A stretch of 64,000 nucleotides of DNA from Polytrichum commune (taxonomy: Eukaryota > Streptophyta > Polytrichopsida > Polytrichales > Polytrichaceae). Under the pieces are notes generated by a model. It had not been told where the DNA came from and made no database searches. It saw nothing but the letters and a program-made list of their open reading frames with translations. A program made the translations under genes and the position numbers. This document shows, piece after piece, positions 24,407-36,640 of this stretch; position 1 is the stretch's first letter; every line of letters starts with the position of its first letter. The DNA lies in assembly GCA_950295325.1 (NCBI GenBank), contig OX485805.1, positions 20,757,501 to 20,821,500 on the forward strand. The letters run 5' to 3'.

Positions 24407-25932
24407 TGTCAGCCTTAAACCCCCACCCTTAAGCGTCTTAGTCCGGATGAGGATTCTTGGCTCACATGAAGTCCCCTAGCCCTTAGCATTCATCAACAGT
24501 CTTGAGTTTGTGCTACCAGTAACTCAACCATCCTTCCAAATGCCCCTCATTCCTATTCATTCTCAGTGTTCATAAACACTTAAGTTGTACATCAATCCAA
24601 TCCACACTCAAGCCCTAAGTCTAACCACTAATGGTCATACACCAATCCTATTCTAACTCTACTTACTCTAATCATGTTGCCTAATAAACTACTATTAAAT
24701 GAGTGCCATTACCGGCTAATATGGGTCACTAGCTAGCTGTTCCTTGGTCACTAGCGCAAATTCCAATGTACCATGTATGGCCCAGTGTGCCATGTTCCAA
24801 GCTTTCCTTAGTCTTGGCCGTGAGCTGAATCCCTCCATCCAGTTCCTCGGGCCCTGCCTTATAGTTGCCGGAAGTCCAGCAGCTCAAATCATACCCTGGT
24901 TGCTTAAGACCAGTGCATCAATAGCCCAGTTCTCAGCTGCCTACCCATACCTACCGAGCTCATGACCGAATTCATCAAGGCGAGCTCCCAGGCTTCTGAG
25001 CTGGAGACTCCCAACCCTTCTCGATACCAACCGGTTCCCCTTATGAGGTCTGAATTCCGTCTCTGCTTCTCATATTCTAAGCTAATCTTCGGCCCCCAAC
25101 CCGCATTGCCCACGGACACACATAGGAGGGTGTGTAATGGGTGGTTCAGCTCACCTCTTGGTGTAGCCAAAATTCCTCCCTCACTGCTGGCATTGCTCCT
25201 AGCTTGCCTAAGTGGCATAGTTTAGCGATTACTAGAAATCCTCTGCCCCTGGAGCTCATCTTCGAACTCCCTTCCTCAGCTACCTTGGCCGTCACATCGC
25301 CATCCCACTTGTGCACAAGCCCTGCCCCAACATTCTCTGAGCAACCTCTTTCTGATTCCCACTGCTCTTATCCATTCACTAGCCCGGCACTTCGGCAGCC
25401 CTCCGCCTAGCACCAGTACATCTACCGCGGATCTCAGATGCCCTTCCTCATGCAACTTCCTGCCCTGTTCTTGGCTCTCTTCCATTAGATCCCCCCTATG
25501 AGCCCATACCCAAGTCGCTTGTTGCCGCAACCCCAAAAACTTCCACGGCGGCCTCTGCCTCCCCGCCCTGCTGTGCTCTGTGTACTGTAGCACCTTGGAA
25601 CAGAGCCTCAACCGTTGCCTATCCCCTGGCCGGAAATATGTAGGGCAGACCCACCCCCCAACCTTAAACAAACAACGGCTCGTCCCATTTGAGCCACTAA
25701 ATCCCGGCTTAAAAACCAAGGTCAAGACCCACTAACCCATGGACTAATCCGTAAATGACTCAAGTCACCCTTACGAGCAACCAACACTACCATGCTAGTT
25801 TTAACTCAATTAAACTAATAACTACGAACACAACTCATTTTTATGTTTTTATTAATTGAACACCACTCAAAATGCTAGCTCTAATGATATTTTGGAAAGA
25901 AAAAGACATGTGGGCACCATATTGGGCTCACA
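24407..25932 (-). mobile_element. Old LTR of the TGTGAG family (minus orientation)
   Basis: The left end (TGTCAGCC, then CCCACCCTTAAGCGTCTTAGTCCGG) matches the inner end of the TGTGAG LTR family. The right end (GTGGGCACCATATTGGGCTCACA) matches its outer end, read in inverse. The length is 1526 bp, longer than the other copies. Its GC-richer middle (24.7-25.7 kb) corresponds to the internal tandem region of the others. No 5-bp duplication is visible (TTGTT on the left, CTGCT on the right). It is more diverged than the other copies, so it is probably the oldest. Open frames within it are compositional. Confidence 0.75.
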
Positions 25933-27836
25933 CTGCTTGGTCTGGAAGATTCATGAAACTGGTTTCACAAACTCATGAAATCGATTTGGAAGACTCATGA
26001 AGTGGCTATAGACAAAGGCCCACTGTCATGAAATTGAGGTGTGCCACGTGTGAAGTTGATTTAGAAGAACAAATGACCAACTTAATTAGAAGATTCATGG
26101 AATTGGTAGAACACTCCAATAACATGAATCGGAAAGTTCATGAAATAGCTTGGAACCTTCGTGAAATTGACTTTGCACTTCCGTGAAGTCATGTTACCCA
26201 AGGAAGGAGTAAATACTGGCAGCATTAATTGCTGCATGTTGATGCCCTTCTTCAAATGTCTTCGCGGTCGCACCCATTATTATTATTGTTATTATTGCAG
26301 TTTGTACGTAAGTAGTACCTCTAGCTACTGGCCACTTTCTTGATAGATTGCAGTGGCAGAAGACTAAGGATTCATGGCACCCGTGTTGGATATGTGCCCA
26401 CTGGTCACACTTTCACCCACCTCTATGGCCGTACTAAGCATGCATACAGAAAGGCTTCTGTAGTTAAGAATCGCTTGGATTTACACCGGAGTTTCGGTGA
26501 GGAGTTGGTTGTTTTGCATGAGATTTTTTTTTTCTTTAATATTTTGTGGGTTTTTGGTATATGCTTGGAGTGGGTGTGGAGGTTTAAAGACGTGACGTTT
26601 TATATTGATTGAGTTTGGTCCCCAATGAACTTATATATAATGTTTTTTGTTGAAACCTCCACACCCACTCCAAGCATGCACCCGTAACTTACCACATATG
26701 GAAAGTTTTGCATGCAACACAACCAATTCCCGACCAAATCTCTTTGTTATAATTAATGGATGACTTAACATATAAAATGGATTGGGGTGGATTTATGGCT
26801 TTTTGAAGTCTTACATAACATCATTCAACCTATCTTGCAAGCTTCAGGGGCCTAGGAATTTCGGGGGACATTTGCACCCTTTATTCCTAGAGGATTCCCT
26901 ACATGTTTCAAATTCAGGCTTGATATTGTGCAAATGTGTAGTAGATGACATCCAACTTAGATGACATCATGATCGTATATCATATAATGTTTCTCGTGTT
27001 CTTTTGGAAAGAGGACTTCCACTAGATGCTATGAATAATTTTATGTATATGATCATGTTCTTGACATTATTGCATAGTGACGGTACATTCTCTTTCCAAA
27101 GCCAATGATCACACCTAGTAAACCCATACTTCAATAAGCAAGTTTGATGCAGTTCCCCCACCCCCCCCCAAAAAACCAAAAAAAAAAATCAAAAATCTTT
27201 GAATATGGAAGAATAATATGATAGTATATGATGTTCATAATTGGATTATACCACGCAAATTCCTAGACTCATGAACAACCTGGATATGTTGAGGGTATAC
27301 GATGTAAATGTTCCATTGCTAGTCCTTTTCCATGATGTTAAATATTTGCTTGAAATACTCAGGAGTGCAAATAAATAAAAATTACAAGCGGATGAAATGA
27401 TTGAGAAACGATAGATTTGAACAATCTATCTATATATGGTAAATTTGAGTTGGTAGGTTATTCATGAGAACTTTCATCGAGCTCACCAAAATTGATAAGT
27501 CATCATTTGAATTGTAAGTACATTTTAGGGAAGACTTTTTGAAGTTACATTCAAAATTAATATATTATCCATTGAATTTATGGAGACTTGGAAGAGATCA
27601 TGTAAGAATATAAAATCTTTTTGTACATGAGGTGTAACAAATAAGCATGTGTGTAAGGTTGGCTATTGGACTCCATGTGAACAATGAAGTACTTGCCAAC
27701 TCCAGCTCTTATGTATGCCTTGCTCTTTTTGGATATTAGATTTATGAAGGATATTCATATTAGATTATTAACGAAATGAAGTTGGGTTGTTGTACCGCTA
27801 GAATTATTTGCAAGTTTCATTGAGCTAAAAGTGGAT
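25933..27836. other. No recognisable gene; contains a hairpin
   Basis: The short ORF at 26340-26612 has no motif I recognise. A 24-bp perfect inverted repeat is described separately. C- and A-runs lie at 27160-27190. Confidence 0.35.
26562..26676. repeat. 24-bp perfect inverted repeat with 67-nt loop
   Basis: TGCTTGGAGTGGGTGTGGAG plus four further bases at 26562-26585 recurs exactly in inverse at 26653-26676. As RNA this forms a perfect stem with a 67-nt loop. It could be a small-RNA precursor or the relic of a foldback element. No target duplication is apparent. Confidence 0.65.
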
Positions 27837-28277
27837 ATCATAAATTCACTCAACCAACACCATTCAATAGAGAAGCACCCGTATGCAATGATCCCATGAA
27901 TGATCCCCCATCATGACATTGTGCAATTCGTAAATACCCATGGCACAACCATAACGGCTTCTTATAGAGAGAGAAAAAGTTCAATCAATTATAAAATGTT
28001 GGCAAACTTGTCTAGAGAAGTATAGAATAAATGCCTTCAAAACTCGTTAGAGGTAAAGCTCCAGGATCGGACAACATCCCAAATTAAATACTCAAAACAC
28101 TACCACCAACTTTCAAAGACATGTTCTATCTCTTCTTCCAACGATGCTACTACCACAAATACATCCCAACCTTTTGAAAACACATCAAAACAATACTATT
28201 ACACAAAATGAATGACCCATTACCAATCGCCAACTATGAACCTATTGCACTTGCTATCACAATATATAAACTAAGGT
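27837..28277 (+). pseudogene. LINE-B RT N-terminal remnant
   Basis: In broken frames it reads RGKAPGSDNIPN, then LKTLPPTFKDMFYLFFQ, PTF-stop-KH, KTILLHKMNDP, IANYEPIAL and TIYKL. This follows LINE-A residue by residue. TGA stands where Trp is expected, just as in LINE-A. The YRPIAL Arg is Glu here. The sequence leaves the LINE at about 28277, close to the point where LINE-A suffers its internal deletion. Confidence 0.75.
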
Positions 28278-29141
28278 AGTCGAGGCTAATATGGACACCT
28301 CAAACTCTTCTGTACATGCATTTGTGGTAGTCATTCAATCTCACAATTTTTAGGAAAGCAATAGTCTTATAGTGAGTTCATTTGACACGGACCTTGTGCA
28401 GTGTGACAAGATAACTACAACTATTATCGATAGTGTTGCATCCAATAACCCGTTTTGTCTCTTTACCAAAGCCTAGGGCACTTTCATATGGTCAATTATC
28501 TCATGTTAATTTTTTTGTACTGTAACTTGAATTTTTAGTGCAATCACACTTGCAAGGTTTTCAATTCTCTTAATGAGAATTTTAATTATAGTGTTAGACA
28601 ATGGTCTTTTTACATGGTCTCAACCCAAGTAACTAAGTGCCATCTCAATTCCCACCATCAACCAAGACCACAAAGTTTGTTAAGGGTAATATGATTACTT
28701 AATATACCCTTTAAAACTTTGCGTATGTATATATTTATACTTTCATCATATTAAACAACCACCATTGCGAATTTTTTGAGAATATAATGTAATTCACTAA
28801 AGTGAAATAATTACTTGGATCTATGATATCCAAGTTATGTGCAACAAATGTGTAATTGGTTGGGGGGTATTATCTTGCTAACATGATATTAATGACCTAT
28901 TCAATTAGGTCATTTTTAATTAAAAATATTTTGTCGTTTTTTTCAATTACTTTGAAACTTTGGGATTAGTCATTTTCATGTACCATATGTATGTTATAAA
29001 TCAACAAGTGGTTGGTCAGAAGAATGCTATGCCCTACGATTATCCTTACAAGTGGGCAATTCTAGTTGGTTTTCTCACAAAGACCAAAATTTGGCGCATT
29101 TCAATAACCATCTCAAAAAGCATAGCCAATAATTCATTGCA
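28278..29141. other. AT-rich sequence between LINE-B segments
   Basis: It has no LINE-like composition, no ORF with a motif and no clear terminal inverted repeats. It is either an insertion or the flank of two separate LINE fragments. Confidence 0.35.
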
Positions 29142-30434
29142 ATGTGGTTTAGCCTCAAAGCAATTTTACAAGTTACAATACATAATCGATACACACTCAA
29201 GAGCAACAAGAAATGCAAAAGCATAAACCTATCACACCCACACGCAAAGGATGGAAATCATACTTGCATATTTATTCATGTGAAAACCATACCATTAGTA
29301 GCCATAGTAGCCATAGTACAACATATTTACTGGACCCCATACACAATTCACTTACATAAAGTACATGCACACTCGGGAATTATAGGCAACAAAATCGCTA
29401 ACACATTAGCCAATGAAGGGACTCTTAAAGATAAACCAAATAAAACACCACACATACATACAGCTCATCCCACACCGTACTGGCTAGCTAGTTGCCCAAC
29501 CGCGACATACGACGGGGCCATCCGTAACCTCCACACAACTATAACCAAAGAACATGGAACTCGCGAAGCGGCAATAGCCAAAAGCAAATTCCCATGCGTT
29601 GATAAATGGCTATCAAATGACCAAATGAACCACAAACTCTCCAATCATTTTTGGAAAAATGAAAAAACAACATATGCACAAATATCTCAAACTCTAAAAG
29701 TCATATTCGCTCAATACATGGGTAACCATAGAAAAAACATCTTCTGGCCACACACACACCAAAACCCCAACTGCACATTGTGCTATAAAAATGATAGAGA
29801 CACATGGCCGCACCTCCTCTCAATGTGTGAAAACCCCTACCTCAAGGGCCTAAGAATTTCCAAACACGATAAAGCGGTGCATCTCATCACACAAACACTA
29901 CAAGCTAACAAGTATACCCGCTTCTTTACACTAACCAACACCTGTAAAACCAATAACAAACCCCCGGACCAAACAATCCCATAATGGTTACTCAAATGCA
30001 CATGCCCACAAGCCCTTTGCCAATGCCATGCCAAACTCAGACCAGACATCCTCTGCATAATCGGAGCCCCAAACCATATACAAACACCCATGGCACCATC
30101 CCCCACAACTACAGTCCAACTCATAGAATTCACATACTGCCATGTCAGATTCCCAGAACAAGCCATCACACAAATACACACCAAATACAACCCACTAATT
30201 AACACTATACAAAAGAATGGGTGGAAAACCAACCCCCTTATAACCATCACAGTAGGTGTAAGAGGAGAAATACACGAACATTCTATCGAGAAACTAACCA
30301 ACCTAAAAATTCCTAAAAACAATATCAAAACCCTCATGAAAAACCTACACCACAATGCCATTAAATACCTCACCTACCTAATCCTAAACAAAATAAAACT
30401 AGATAACAAACAAACACCGGTCCCCCCACCATAA
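29142..30434 (+). pseudogene. LINE-B RNase H end and conserved C-terminal region
   Basis: A long frame with a single stop (TAA at 29982-29984) carries HLHKVHAHSGIIGNKIAN, the last RNase H motif (HKV-A-H-x3-GN-x-AN; usually AD). It then carries DKWLSNDQMNHKLSNHFW, the zinc finger CTLC-x9-H-x4-C with an intact Trp (DTWPH), the CTC-x4-CQC cluster, ILCIIGAPNH, EFTYCHVRFPEQ, KYNPLI, GVRGEIHEHS and KYLTYLILNKIKLDNKQ. It shows what LINE-A lost at its internal deletion: the RNase H part directly precedes the segment at which LINE-A resumes. The start given is only the beginning of the open frame; true LINE sequence begins near 29.2-29.3 kb. Confidence 0.75.
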
Positions 30435-30600
30435 TGAAATTGGATTAATATTACACCTACCAAGAGCCCACCTCCTAACAGAGGCATGAATCCCTTGCTG
30501 CATCATGGCACACCGTGATCAGCATAAGACCAACGGGCTCATATTCACGCCGGTATTTAGATACGAGCGTCATTTTTCTTTTCTTTTCTTTCTTTCTTCA

Positions 30601-31962
30601 TGTGAAAAAATTTACCATCACAAGTCAACTAAAAAAATGAATGTGCCAACACCGAATTGCTAGAGGTATAAAATTTGTAGATGTTAACAAGACAAGGCAA
30701 ACACGTGTGTTCACAAACACAAAGTTTTTAAAAAAACATAGGAAATGATTCTTAAAACCGTAATGTTGTCTTTATTAAAATGAAACGTCTATTCCAAATC
30801 AATGGATACAATCTTCAATAATTGAAGGATCTCTCACTAGCAACGGTGTTTATTGCAATGCACAAACATATCATATAGAATTTTTAGTAACTACTATGAA
30901 AACAAACACAAAACCTCAGTGAAATTAAAGACAATATACATCAACATACTATAAGAGTTTATGGTTAATACCTTTAAAAACCATTCGTTGCTTAAGTGTC
31001 ACCCACACACAAGGGCTCATCTCTTGTCCATCGCCGCAACGTACTAGGGATGGAAACCGCATGGCCAACCATCAATTTGTCCACCAGAATTGCAGGCTCA
31101 CCATCAACAAGTTCGTGCAATTGTATTGTGTGAACATTATCTAGTAATGATTCATTAATAACCCATGAAGAGTGCAAAAAATCCAAAACGACGTCAAATG
31201 CATCCACTAGACAACCAGCTTTGTCTTGCGGATTTTGCCCGTTGGCAATCTGCAAGAAACTTATCCAAGGCTACAACGTATTTTTTCTCAAGAGTATATA
31301 CATCAATCGGAAAATTAAAATGTGAGGTAACAATTGTTATGATAATATCTATGTCTACCCAAACGGAATCAATGTGAAATGAAAACCTTATACTCTTAGA
31401 ATGCAAACCATTACTCCCAGAAAGCAAAGTCCCCTCCTTGATATGCATCAAAACCCACCTCGAGAGTGAAGAGAACTTACAATAATCTTGCTAGTAGGCG
31501 TGCAAGGAATGTCAAGGATCATAAACCAATCTCATTGTTTGCCTACACCAACCCTTCAAAATGCAAACCTAACACTCTAGAAATGCAAACAAATACTTTT
31601 GAATGCAAAGTCTCTTCCATGCCTAAGCATTAAACATGTCATCCAACACTCTTTAAGCATTTTTTCATTTGTCGATGTTTTTCCCACTTTGGACGGGATG
31701 GGGGAGTGTATACACTATAACCCTTTCGAGTTAGCCCAAAGCATCACCCAACTTCTTGGACATGCAGAGCCACATGTGTTGACCCTCCCCCACTCCCACC
31801 CCCCACAAAAAATAAAGAGGCTTCAAGGCCATGTGAGGAATTGCTCACCGCATTGATTTTATGAATATAACCCCATTGGTGTTGGGCTAGTAGAAGGTGA
31901 CAACAAGTGTGTAGTTAAATTGCTACTATCACTCCAAACTAACTCAAGGAAAACGACCATGG
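30601..31962. other. No recognisable gene
   Basis: AT-rich after the LINE-B tail. Open frames 30992-31255 and 31194-31451 (minus) lack motifs. The last five bases at 31963-31967 are the TACTA duplication of the next element. Confidence 0.4.
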
Positions 31963-33630
31963 TACTATGTGAGGCCAAACCACCCACCCTTATGCGTCGT
32001 AGTCCGGGTGGGGGCATGGGGCTCACATCCATTGCTTACAAAATTCCATTTCCTCACGTCATCAACCTCCCCCACACTCCACATCAATATTGGCACACAG
32101 GTTTATTCCATCATAAGAGTACAAGCATTAAAAAGTGCTCTTCTCGATTATTGCTCTCCTCCTACACTTTATCACAACCCCACACACAAATTCCCCACCT
32201 AAAGTCCCCTTCCTAATGTCACTACCGTGCACTTGGTATCCCCCCCTTAATTCACTAATAGGCCAATTTCTTAGTTTAACCATTTCCCTTTAACCTAATT
32301 AACTAGCCCCCCATATAATATCTTACTAATACTACCAGCCCCCTACACTAATTAAGCTTCAGTCTCGGTAATGGCTCTGTAAATCTACGTTGTTAGGCTC
32401 GGGGCCCAGCCCGTCACTGCCCGTCAAGGGTCGTCCCTAGGCTCCGAGACCAGCCAGGCTTGGGTACCGCAATTGAAACCATAGCTCAGCTCTCCCCTGG
32501 GCCGCAATCTGCACCAGAGCTCAACTCCTCCTTGGCCGAAATCTGAATTCAAGCTTGGCTACTTATGAGCCCAAAATGAGTGCTCATCTTTGTTTTATAT
32601 TTAGAATTTAATTAGAGTTGCAATTGGAGTGTTATTGAAACAATCAAAAGTATAAAAAGAATGAGGAGTGGTGTGTATTTATGTTTAGGCCTTAAGCCAT
32701 TTTGTGTGGTGTATTAGAAGCTTAGTGACATTAGGGAGTGTTTTGATTAGCGGAGTAGTGCTTGAGGAGGCAAGGGGAAGTGCCTTTGATTTTAATTGTT
32801 TGAATTAGAATGTGTCCTTGCTGGTTTAGGAGTTGAAGGGTTAGCGGAGAGGATGAGGTCCTCCTAAGGGGGAGAAGGTTAAGGGGTTGTGATTGGATGC
32901 CTTATCTCTCCTCTTCCTCCCTTATCCTCTCTTCTCCTTAAGTTCCCTCTCTTTACCTTTTCCTTCCTCTTCTTCACAATCATTCTCTCTCATTCTCTCC
33001 CTCTCCCTCTTAAAGGTGTGAGTGTGCGTTGTAGTGTGGTAGAAAATACTTTTTATTAGGGAGGAACTTAGAAAGATAGTTGATTAAGGTAGGAACTAGT
33101 TAGTAGTTTAGTAGGATTAGTTAAGAAGATAGTTGATTAAGGTAGGAACTAGGTGGTAGTTTGGTAGAATTAGTGGGCTTGTGAGGATAATTAGTTAGAG
33201 GGTTGTTAGGGATTAATTGGGTGCGGCAGCTGGGACTGAGTCAAGTTGGAGCTGCCCAGCAGTTGGGACTGAGTTAGGTTGGAGCTGCCAGCAGCAGCTG
33301 AGACTGAGTTAAGTTGGAGCTGCCAGCAGCTGGGACTAAGGTCAGATTTGGGGCTAGTGGTTTTGAAGAAGGGGATTGAGATTACCATATTCTAAGGAAA
33401 GGGGAACTTACTAGGTTGACAATAGATTATATTATAGCTAGTTAGTAGATTTAGCACGTAATGTTAGTTAGATGCTTAGTCATTAGCATGTTGGTTGACC
33501 ACTATACATTATAAGGTGGCAATAAGAGATGGACTTGGGATTGAGTTGTATGTGATTGCACTCGAGTACGCTAATTCACTAGAAGGAAACAACGTCTCTT
33601 CGACACGAAGTTTTGACACAAAAAGCTTTT

Positions 33631-33756
33631 GTGTGGGAGTTTTAAGCTTTTGCCCGATTTTTGAGCTCCGCAACACAATTCGCACATACATGTAATTACA
33701 TGTAAGAGTTGTGTTGCGGAGCTCAAAAATCGAGCAAAAGCTTAAAACTCTTACAC
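33631..33756. repeat. Long near-perfect hairpin
   Basis: The arms are about 33631-33679 and 33708-33756, some 49 bp with three differences. The core CTCCGCAACACAA pairs with TTGTGTTGCGGAG. A second small palindrome (CTTACACATATGTGTAAG) follows immediately. It may be a foldback MITE or a small-RNA precursor. It lies 26 bp before the pogo element. Confidence 0.75.
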
Positions 33757-33782
33757 ATATGTGTAAGAGTTGTTTCACTTTA

Positions 33783-35817
33783 CAGTCTAACCTTGATAAT
33801 GTCACCCTTGTTAATGGGACACCTTGATACTGTCACCTAAAAGTTTGAAACCGATTTTCTTAGTGTAAAACTCCCTCGTTATTATCCCTATCACCCTTGT
33901 TAATGTCACTATTTTTTTCCAAAATCCGTAGTGTAAATGTGATAATATCAAATATGGGTGGATTGTATGTGATGGTTGGATGGACATATTGTAGTAGCCA
34001 AAAGGGTCATGAGCCACCCCTGTGATAAATGCAATGTTATTCAAAGGGTCATGAGCCGCCTCTGTGCACCAACCCTGAACGGTGCTGTCTATACACGGCA
34101 CTCAAAGGTGTTGTCTTTGACGGCGCTGCCAAGACTTCTTGGCCTCTATGCACCCCACCTTCCGTCACATGTGTTCACCTATGTGTCTTTGAGGGTTTCA
34201 GCTTGTGTGAAGTAATTTAGGATGTTAAGTTCTACGGTTTAGCTGAGCTGGTACAGAGTAGTGTCGACTTAAGCTAAATTAGTTCAATTGGTTTGCAATG
34301 TAGAAATCTCAAGATATGTGGCACGGTCTTCACTGTTTCTATAGTCAATAGTCGCATAGGAGAATCTAGTAAGATCCTGAAGACATCTTCAATTTTGATG
34401 AGACAGGTTTGTATTATAAAGCCTCTCCTTGCAAGACTTTGAATATTGGGAAGGCAAAAGGAAATAAAAAGAAGAAGGACCGTGTGACATTGGGGCTTTG
34501 CACTAATATCTCAGGGAAGGAGCGATTGAAGCTTGTTTTCATTCACAAATCAACACGTCCCAGATGCTTTCCTCGGAAGTTTGATCCAAATAGTATAGTA
34601 CACTATTATTCTAACAATTCAGCCTGGATGAATGGTGATGCTTTTACACATTGGGTGAAGAGTGAGAACCGAAGAATGGCATTGCAAGATAGAAAAATTT
34701 GCATTATTATGGATAATGCAGGAAGCCATGATATTCATGGTGAGGTCAAAAAAGTTATAGATGGATTTAATGCTTTTGTACTCTCCCATATCACTATATT
34801 GTTTCTTCCACCAAATGTGACTTCAGTTGTTCAGCCTTTGGATCAAGGAGTGATTGCAGCATTCAAAATGTGCTATAAACGCAAGCTTGTTGCCTGGACT
34901 TTGCAACAAATTGATAACTCAAATGAAGATTTGGGGAAACTGAATGTTGATCTATTTCAAGCAATGCTATGGTGTGTGGCGGCATGGCATGAATTAGATG
35001 ATCAAACCATTAGAAATTGTTGGAGAAAGTCTGCCATATTGCCTGCAGCATGGAATGCATATATCAACAATTCTGATGAACGTATGAAGTCCAAAATGGA
35101 GGAAGCAGCTTTGGAATTGGGCAATCTCATCGCCGCATTGAATTTGGGTTTGGATGTTGAAGGCAAGCCTATAGAAAAGCTTAGTCCTTTAGAGTACATA
35201 AACATGGAAGGTGAAGATGATTTTGAGGTGGAATATTCTACTGAGGAGCTTGTGCAATTAGTGCAAGATGGCGAACATGTACTTGATTCCATGGAAGAAG
35301 ACCCATTGATTGTTAATAGCAATGATGATGAGTCTAAAGTAGTGAAGCTAAGCGATGCACAAAAATATGCTAAAGATGTTTTGAATTTTATGGCTAGCCA
35401 AGGTTCTCAGATTTTCAACACTCATGAGTTGTTAGGAATGGAAAACATCCATGACAAACTCATTAGAATTGGTGTTGGACATTTAACATCACTAAAACAA
35501 TGTGACATTAGAAGCTTCTTTGTCTCTAGTGAGAGGTCTTTACCTGATCTCAATGACACATTGTGATGTGCTCATGTTGTTATTCACAATTTTGAATTAT
35601 ATTTTACATTCAAAAACATTGAAGTCTTGTGTTTGTTTTTTTTTTTTTTTTTTTTTTTTTTACATTGTAATTTCATTTTGATTTTCTACCTTTTTTTTTT
35701 TGATAATATCACATTATGCACAAATCTTCAAAATGTGACATTATCAAATATGTCACACCTTGTTTATATCACACTTTATGGTGAAACGGATGGTGTGATA
35801 TTATCAAGGTTAGACTG
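33783..35817 (+). mobile_element. pogo/Tigger-type DNA transposon with TA duplication
   Basis: The ends are CAGTCTAACCTTGATAATGT and, inverted, CAGTCTAACCTTGATAATAT, identical over the first 18 bases. They are flanked by TA on each side (33781-33782 and 35818-35819). TA duplications and CAG ends fit the Tc1/mariner-pogo superfamily. Internal copies of GTGACATTATCAA-like motifs near both ends look like subterminal binding sites. It is 2035 bp long and carries a transposase catalytic domain but no recognisable N-terminal DNA-binding domain. A poly(T) run lies at 35636-35660. Confidence 0.95.
34391..35566 (+). pseudogene. pogo/Tigger-like DDE transposase, N-terminally truncated
   Basis: The catalytic triad is visible: NFDETGLYYK (first Asp), CIIMDNAGSHD (second Asp) and SVVQPLDQGVIAAFK (third Asp), the last two about 42 residues apart. 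The block LFLPPNVTS before the third Asp is typical of the Tigger/jerky/CENP-B-like DDE family. A C-terminal tail of about 200 residues follows. The frame is open for 392 codons to the stop at 35566. Upstream it meets TAA at 34370-34372 just before the DPEDIF leader of the catalytic core. The helix-turn-helix/CENP-B DNA-binding half expected at 33.85-34.37 kb is not recognisable, so the protein is probably incomplete. The intact catalytic part suggests fairly recent activity. Confidence 0.85.
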
Positions 35818-35829
35818 TAATGTCATGCA

Positions 35830-36066
35830 AGAAGTCCGTGAAAGAATGTTCTATCTTTAATTAGGCAGGTGACTTCCTTCTAGGTCTAGATCTCGCTAGA
35901 AGAGAGTCACCTACCTAATTAACTACTAATTAAGGTAGAAGAGAGACATTACATGCATTCATCCAACATAAATGCACTAAAATAGCAAATACTCAATGGC
36001 AAGGAAGTCCGTGAAAGAATGTTCTATCTTTAATTAGGTAGGTGACTTCCTTCTAGATCTAGATCT
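35830..36066. repeat. Direct repeat pair of about 60 bp
   Basis: GAAGTCCGTGAAAGAATGTT.. at about 35830 recurs at about 36005 and continues through TTTAATTAGG and GGTGACTTCCTTCTAG. A partial inverted copy (AGTCACCTACCTAATTA) lies between them. Confidence 0.7.
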
Positions 36067-36074
36067 AGCTAAAA

Positions 36075-36365
36075 GATCTACAAAAGTAAACAATAAATAA
36101 AAATAGTAAGTAAAAACAATAAGTAAAAACAGTTAATACAAACCATAAGTAAAAACAGTATATAAAAACAGTATATAAAAAAGTAAAGTAAATCAAAACG
36201 GTAAATAAAACGGTAAATCAAAAACAGTAAATACAAACAGTAAGTAAAAATAGTAAATAAAAGCAGTAAATAGTATGTCGTAGATAGAATACAGTAAACT
36301 ATCAATAGTAAATACTATACCGTATATAATAGACAGTATATTGTATACAGTAAATAGAAGCTAAA
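36075..36365. repeat. Degenerate minisatellite, AAGTAAAAACAGTAAATA type
   Basis: Irregular tandem units of roughly 12-15 bp built from GTAAATAAAAACA. No strand shows coding signal. Confidence 0.7.
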
Positions 36366-36417
36366 GAGTAACTTGGGGCCTCTACATACAAATCTTTTAA
36401 ATACTCCAAATATATCA

Positions 36418-36640
36418 TGTGATGAGTGGTGGCTTAGTGGCTAAGGCCTATTAGCGGGAGCCAAGAGGTTCAAGGATCAAACCCCTTGGCCCTCACTCTT
36501 GCTTTAGCCTACCTTGGTGGGTAGTTGGCTAGGCACTTGGTAGTTAGGTGCTTTTAAATGTCTAGGCTTGGGTGGTAAGAAGTGGATTTCCTAATGAGTA
36601 TCTCTTTTGAGTATATATATTATATGAGATTAAATTAATG
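36418..36640 (+). mobile_element. tRNA-derived SINE (plus strand)
   Basis: An A-box-like GTGGCTTAGTGGCTAAGG at about 36426 is followed about 40 nt later by a degenerate B box in GAGGTTCAAGGATCAAACCCC. The body runs on with CCTACCTTGGTGGGTAGTTGGCTAGGC. Layout and box order match the minus-strand SINE at 4010-4207, but sequence similarity between them is only partial. The 3' limit is approximate. Confidence 0.55.

Larger units (their letters stand above)
27837..30600 (+). mobile_element. LINE-B, related to LINE-A (truncated)
   Basis: It starts inside the pre-RT region (counterpart of LINE-A 11.4 kb) and carries a degenerate RT N-terminus (to about 28277). This is followed by about 0.9 kb of AT-rich non-LINE sequence, the end of RNase H (about 29.3-29.45 kb), the complete C-terminal region (to 30434) and the 3' UTR with TTTTC repeats. 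ORF1 and the endonuclease are absent. The boundaries and the nature of the AT-rich middle are not resolved. Confidence 0.75.

Noticed and set aside
24744..25725. ORFs of 73-149 codons on both strands in a GC-richer block
   Set aside because: They lie inside a diverged LTR, overlap on opposite strands and show no domain.
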